Shown here: piece by piece, positions 6,406-7,748 of the stretch | Layout: each line of letters starts with the position of its first letter | Numbering within the stretch: the stretch's first letter is position 1 | From: Lachnospiraceae bacterium | GTDB lineage: Bacteria; Bacillota; Clostridia; Lachnospirales; Lachnospiraceae | Assembly (NCBI GenBank): GCA_009774535.1 | Contig: VSNY01000181.1 | Coordinates: 1-7,748 of the forward strand | Reading direction: 5' to 3' | Length of the DNA stretch: 7,748 bases | Translations under genes and position numbers: made by a program | Notes under the pieces: generated by a model | Seen by the model: the letters and a program-made list of their open reading frames with translations, nothing else | What the model was told of the DNA's origin: nothing | Database searches by the model: none

Positions 6406-6444
6406 TATTTTTATAATAAACACCACATAAATGATGTTATTACT

Positions 6445-6630
6445 TTAATAAAATTTTCTATTCAGAAATTTCCTGATCATAAGGACTTTTTCATTATTAT
6501 AGTCAACACGCTTATAAAGCCAGTCCGACAGATACTGCGGTGATATCCCCAGGTATGAAGACAATGCGCTCTTCTTTAAATGGTATTTTTCCAGATATGC
6601 AGCCGCTTCTTTTCTTAATTCATCCTGCAT
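6445..6630 (-). CDS. Small helix-turn-helix DNA-binding protein, 61 residues
   Basis: ATG at 6630 follows GGAGG with a 6-nt spacer, the best ribosome binding site in the window. The 61 residues form a compact helical protein whose residues 21-38, SALSSYLGISPQYLSDWL, make a textbook helix-turn-helix: Gly28-Ile29 form the turn and the recognition helix is PQYLSDWL. Lengths and motif positions match the 60-residue protein at 5836-6018 almost exactly: both start with an acidic ELR helix, share GI, LS and a following Asp, and end in a basic helix. They are probably distant paralogues. Single-domain proteins of this size are usually Cro/Xre-type regulators or antitoxins. The palindrome at 6642-6653, just upstream of its ribosome binding site, is a candidate site for autoregulation. 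The DNA target and partner are unknown. Confidence 0.8.
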   Translation of the reverse strand: MQDELRKEAAAYLEKYHLKKSALSSYLGISPQYLSDWLYKRVDYNNEKVLMIRKFLNRKFY

Positions 6631-6636
6631 CCGGCA

Positions 6637-6641
6637 CCTCC
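6637..6641 (-). promoter_or_regulatory. Strong ribosome binding site of the 61-residue gene
   Basis: GGAGG on the minus strand, then the 6-nt spacer TGCCGG, then ATG. The spacer plus ATG, TGCCGGATG, is exactly complementary to the 5' arm of the 6090-6124 hairpin in the same putative transcript. Confidence 0.75.
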
Positions 6642-6653
6642 ATTCATATGAAT
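6642..6653. promoter_or_regulatory. Candidate operator: palindrome ATTCATATGAAT
   Basis: A perfect 12-bp palindrome directly upstream of the GGAGG of the 61-residue helix-turn-helix gene. The following bases repeat ATGAATTT in tandem (6649-6656, 6657-6664). This is a typical position for a self-repressor site, but there is no direct proof of binding. Confidence 0.4.
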
Positions 6654-6756
6654 TTATGAATTTTCACTACTTCCCTTTCCTTGTATGATTTATGCATATT
6701 CCACATGAATTGATTTAAAATCCCTTGATTTTTCAGTGTTTTTTAGCATTTATGCA
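6652..6756. repeat. Three ATTTATG(C/A)A repeats in the spacer
   Basis: ATTTATGAA at 6652-6660 and ATTTATGCA at 6688-6696 and 6748-6756, starting 36 and 60 bp apart. The last copy overlaps the stop codon of the 327-residue gene. They may be regulatory half-sites or chance repeats in AT-rich DNA. The rest of the spacer 6631-6749 shows no terminator and no clear promoter. Confidence 0.35.
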
Positions 6757-7733
6757 CAATTATTTTTGACGGAACCGGAAACTTTTTCTCTTATTTTATC
6801 TTTTGCAATGCTTTTCAGCTTCCTGTATGAAATATCTTCTGCCAGTATTTCTTTTCCATCCGTATTTATATCATTCATTTTCAATGATAAATGATGGTAT
6901 TTATCCATGCCCGCATCCAGAATCCCCAGTTCCTGTAATATCCTGATAACTTCATTAAAATTCCTTGCATCAGTATCTGCCATTTTACATAATGCAGACT
7001 TTGTAATACGGTTGTTTTTATTATATAAAACTGGAATCGTATCTGAATCACATTTACGACATATATAGAGCAATACCAAAAGAAGCCTTCTGCAGTCTGT
7101 ACAACGTTCCTGTTTTGCTGGAACAATTTTCTTTATCCAGCTTATATCTTCTTTATAAAGAGTTACTTTCCTGTCTGCATTCTTATCATTTTCAAATTCC
7201 CATATCTGGTAATTCTTTTCTTTATACTTTTGTACATCCTCCAGGCTCTTTCTCGCTTTCTCGCCCCGTTTTCGTATCTGATCCATTTCTGTATCGCCCT
7301 CATGTGAAAAACCGCTCCTTGCGCGTTCCACAAGTTCATCCCCAAAACATCCCCATAAGATAGACTTGTCACTGTGTTCCTTCATAAATTTCTTATCTGA
7401 ATAAAATATTACAAGAAGCATGTCCAGCAGTTCCGATCCATTAGGCACTATAGCAAGAAATTCTGACTTTGCAAGTTCGTATAAAGCATCATAATTTCTG
7501 TTATTTTCTTTTGCCGCTTCGTCTGAATCATCTGTATCCTTGTACCTGTCATTGTTAATTTCATAAAGCCATTCCTGCATCTCTTCCAGTTTATCCCTGA
7601 TTCTTTTATACCTGTGGCTTGTTATATCCGGAATATATGGAAGCAGGTTTTCCCAATGGAACCCGTCTTCCATATTAATGTCCATGTCAACATTTCCAAT
7701 ATTTTCTTCTATATAATGGCATATACGGTTCAT
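6750..7733 (-). CDS. Unrecognised phage protein with possible C-terminal winged-helix domain and paired CxxC motifs
   Basis: A 327-codon minus-strand frame that I do not recognise. From the N-terminus: a helical region with WENLLPYIPDI (about 27-37), a very acidic Asp/Glu/Asn stretch (about 60-80), a helical middle with ILWGCFGDELVERARSG, a charged coiled-coil-like part (about 145-175), and from about 205 a helical segment with Cys211, Cys214, Cys225 and Cys228 (CTDC and CRKC, 10 residues apart). Then come ITKSALCKMAD and NEVIRILQELGILD, which look like the recognition part of a winged helix, and a basic tail. No signal peptide or membrane segment is seen. The ATG at 7733 has no ribosome binding site, and the 15 bases upstream stay open to the window edge, so the true start may lie outside; Met17 is another candidate. 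A DNA-binding or regulatory role is inference from fold-like pattern only. Confidence 0.8.
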   Translation of the reverse strand: MNRICHYIEENIGNVDMDINMEDGFHWENLLPYIPDITSHRYKRIRDKLEEMQEWLYEINNDRYKDTDDSDEAAKENNRNYDALYELAKSEFLAIVPNGSELLDMLLVIFYSDKKFMKEHSDKSILWGCFGDELVERARSGFSHEGDTEMDQIRKRGEKARKSLEDVQKYKEKNYQIWEFENDKNADRKVTLYKEDISWIKKIVPAKQERCTDCRRLLLVLLYICRKCDSDTIPVLYNKNNRITKSALCKMADTDARNFNEVIRILQELGILDAGMDKYHHLSLKMNDINTDGKEILAEDISYRKLKSIAKDKIREKVSGSVKNNCA

Positions 7734-7748
7734 GGTACAGTCTGTATC

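Larger units (their letters stand above)
6019..6444 (-). other. Repeat- and hairpin-rich stretch between the two helix-turn-helix genes
   Basis: No confident gene lies in these 426 bases. They hold two perfect GC-rich inverted repeats (6090-6124, 6241-6270), a GTAC-TTCG-GTAC mini-hairpin (6076-6087), a 12-bp palindrome (6207-6218), a 16-bp direct repeat (6153-6168 and 6390-6405) and a 9-bp direct repeat (6305-6313 and 6321-6329). Coding possibilities on the minus strand are a 34-codon ORF (6226-6330) with a fair ribosome binding site, a 27-codon GTG ORF (6343-6426) without one, and the 65-codon upstream extension of the 60-residue protein. Neither main hairpin is followed by a T-run on either strand, so they do not look like terminators. 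Either a chain of micro-proteins or a structured RNA would fit. Confidence 0.5.

Noticed and set aside
6343..6426. 27-codon GTG ORF with hydrophobic C-terminal half
   Set aside because: No purine-rich ribosome binding site, GTG start, and it lies directly downstream in the same frame as the stop of the 61-residue gene, so it may be only a chance open stretch. Kept as part of the repeat finding.
6881..7372. Minus-strand ORFs of 81 and 69 codons and a plus-strand 82-codon ORF within 6881-7372
   Set aside because: They overlap the 327-codon frame in other frames or on the opposite strand, lack ribosome binding sites, and look like shadows.
1..7748. CRISPR arrays, tRNA or rRNA genes, transposase genes and integrase genes
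   Set aside because: I looked for regularly spaced repeats, cloverleaf-like segments and characteristic protein motifs on both strands and saw none. Repeats here are few and irregularly spaced.

Overview
The window reads as part of the structural (tail) module of a tailed bacteriophage or prophage from a low-GC Gram-positive host. A Clostridia/Lachnospiraceae-type host is my inference, from strong purine-rich Shine-Dalgarno sites, AT-rich spacers, Lys/Glu-rich proteins with ATA/AGA/AGG codons, and the tape-measure architecture. No host marker gene is present. All supported genes lie on the minus strand, so transcription runs from right to left. I found no convincing plus-strand gene.

Layout from right (upstream) to left (downstream): 6750-7733 encodes an unrecognised protein of about 327 residues, with a possible C-terminal winged-helix domain and a CxxC-x10-CxxC pattern. 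Its 5' end is close to the window edge and its start is uncertain. 6631-6749 is an AT-rich spacer with operator-like palindromes and repeats. 6445-6630 encodes a 61-residue helix-turn-helix protein with an excellent ribosome binding site. 6019-6444 has no confident gene, but is rich in perfect inverted repeats and short direct repeats and may carry a 34-residue micro-ORF. 5836-6018 encodes a 60-residue helix-turn-helix protein, probably starting at TTG, that resembles the 61-residue one. 5541-5835 is a very AT-rich leader with two inverted repeats. 1-5540 is one uninterrupted reading frame of at least 1846 residues, cut by the left edge: a TP901-type tail tape measure protein with a built-in NlpC/P60 cell-wall peptidase domain.

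The tape measure protein sets tail length, is ejected at infection, and here probably also cuts peptidoglycan to let DNA through. The unusual feature is what lies upstream of it. In most siphophages the two-frame tail assembly chaperone genes sit directly before the tape measure gene. Here that place holds two small DNA-binding proteins, an unknown protein, and a roughly 300-base leader whose two imperfect stems are fully paired only if read as minus-strand RNA. My working inference is a regulatory or moron-like cassette inserted at, or controlling, the tape measure gene. Nothing in the sequence proves that control.
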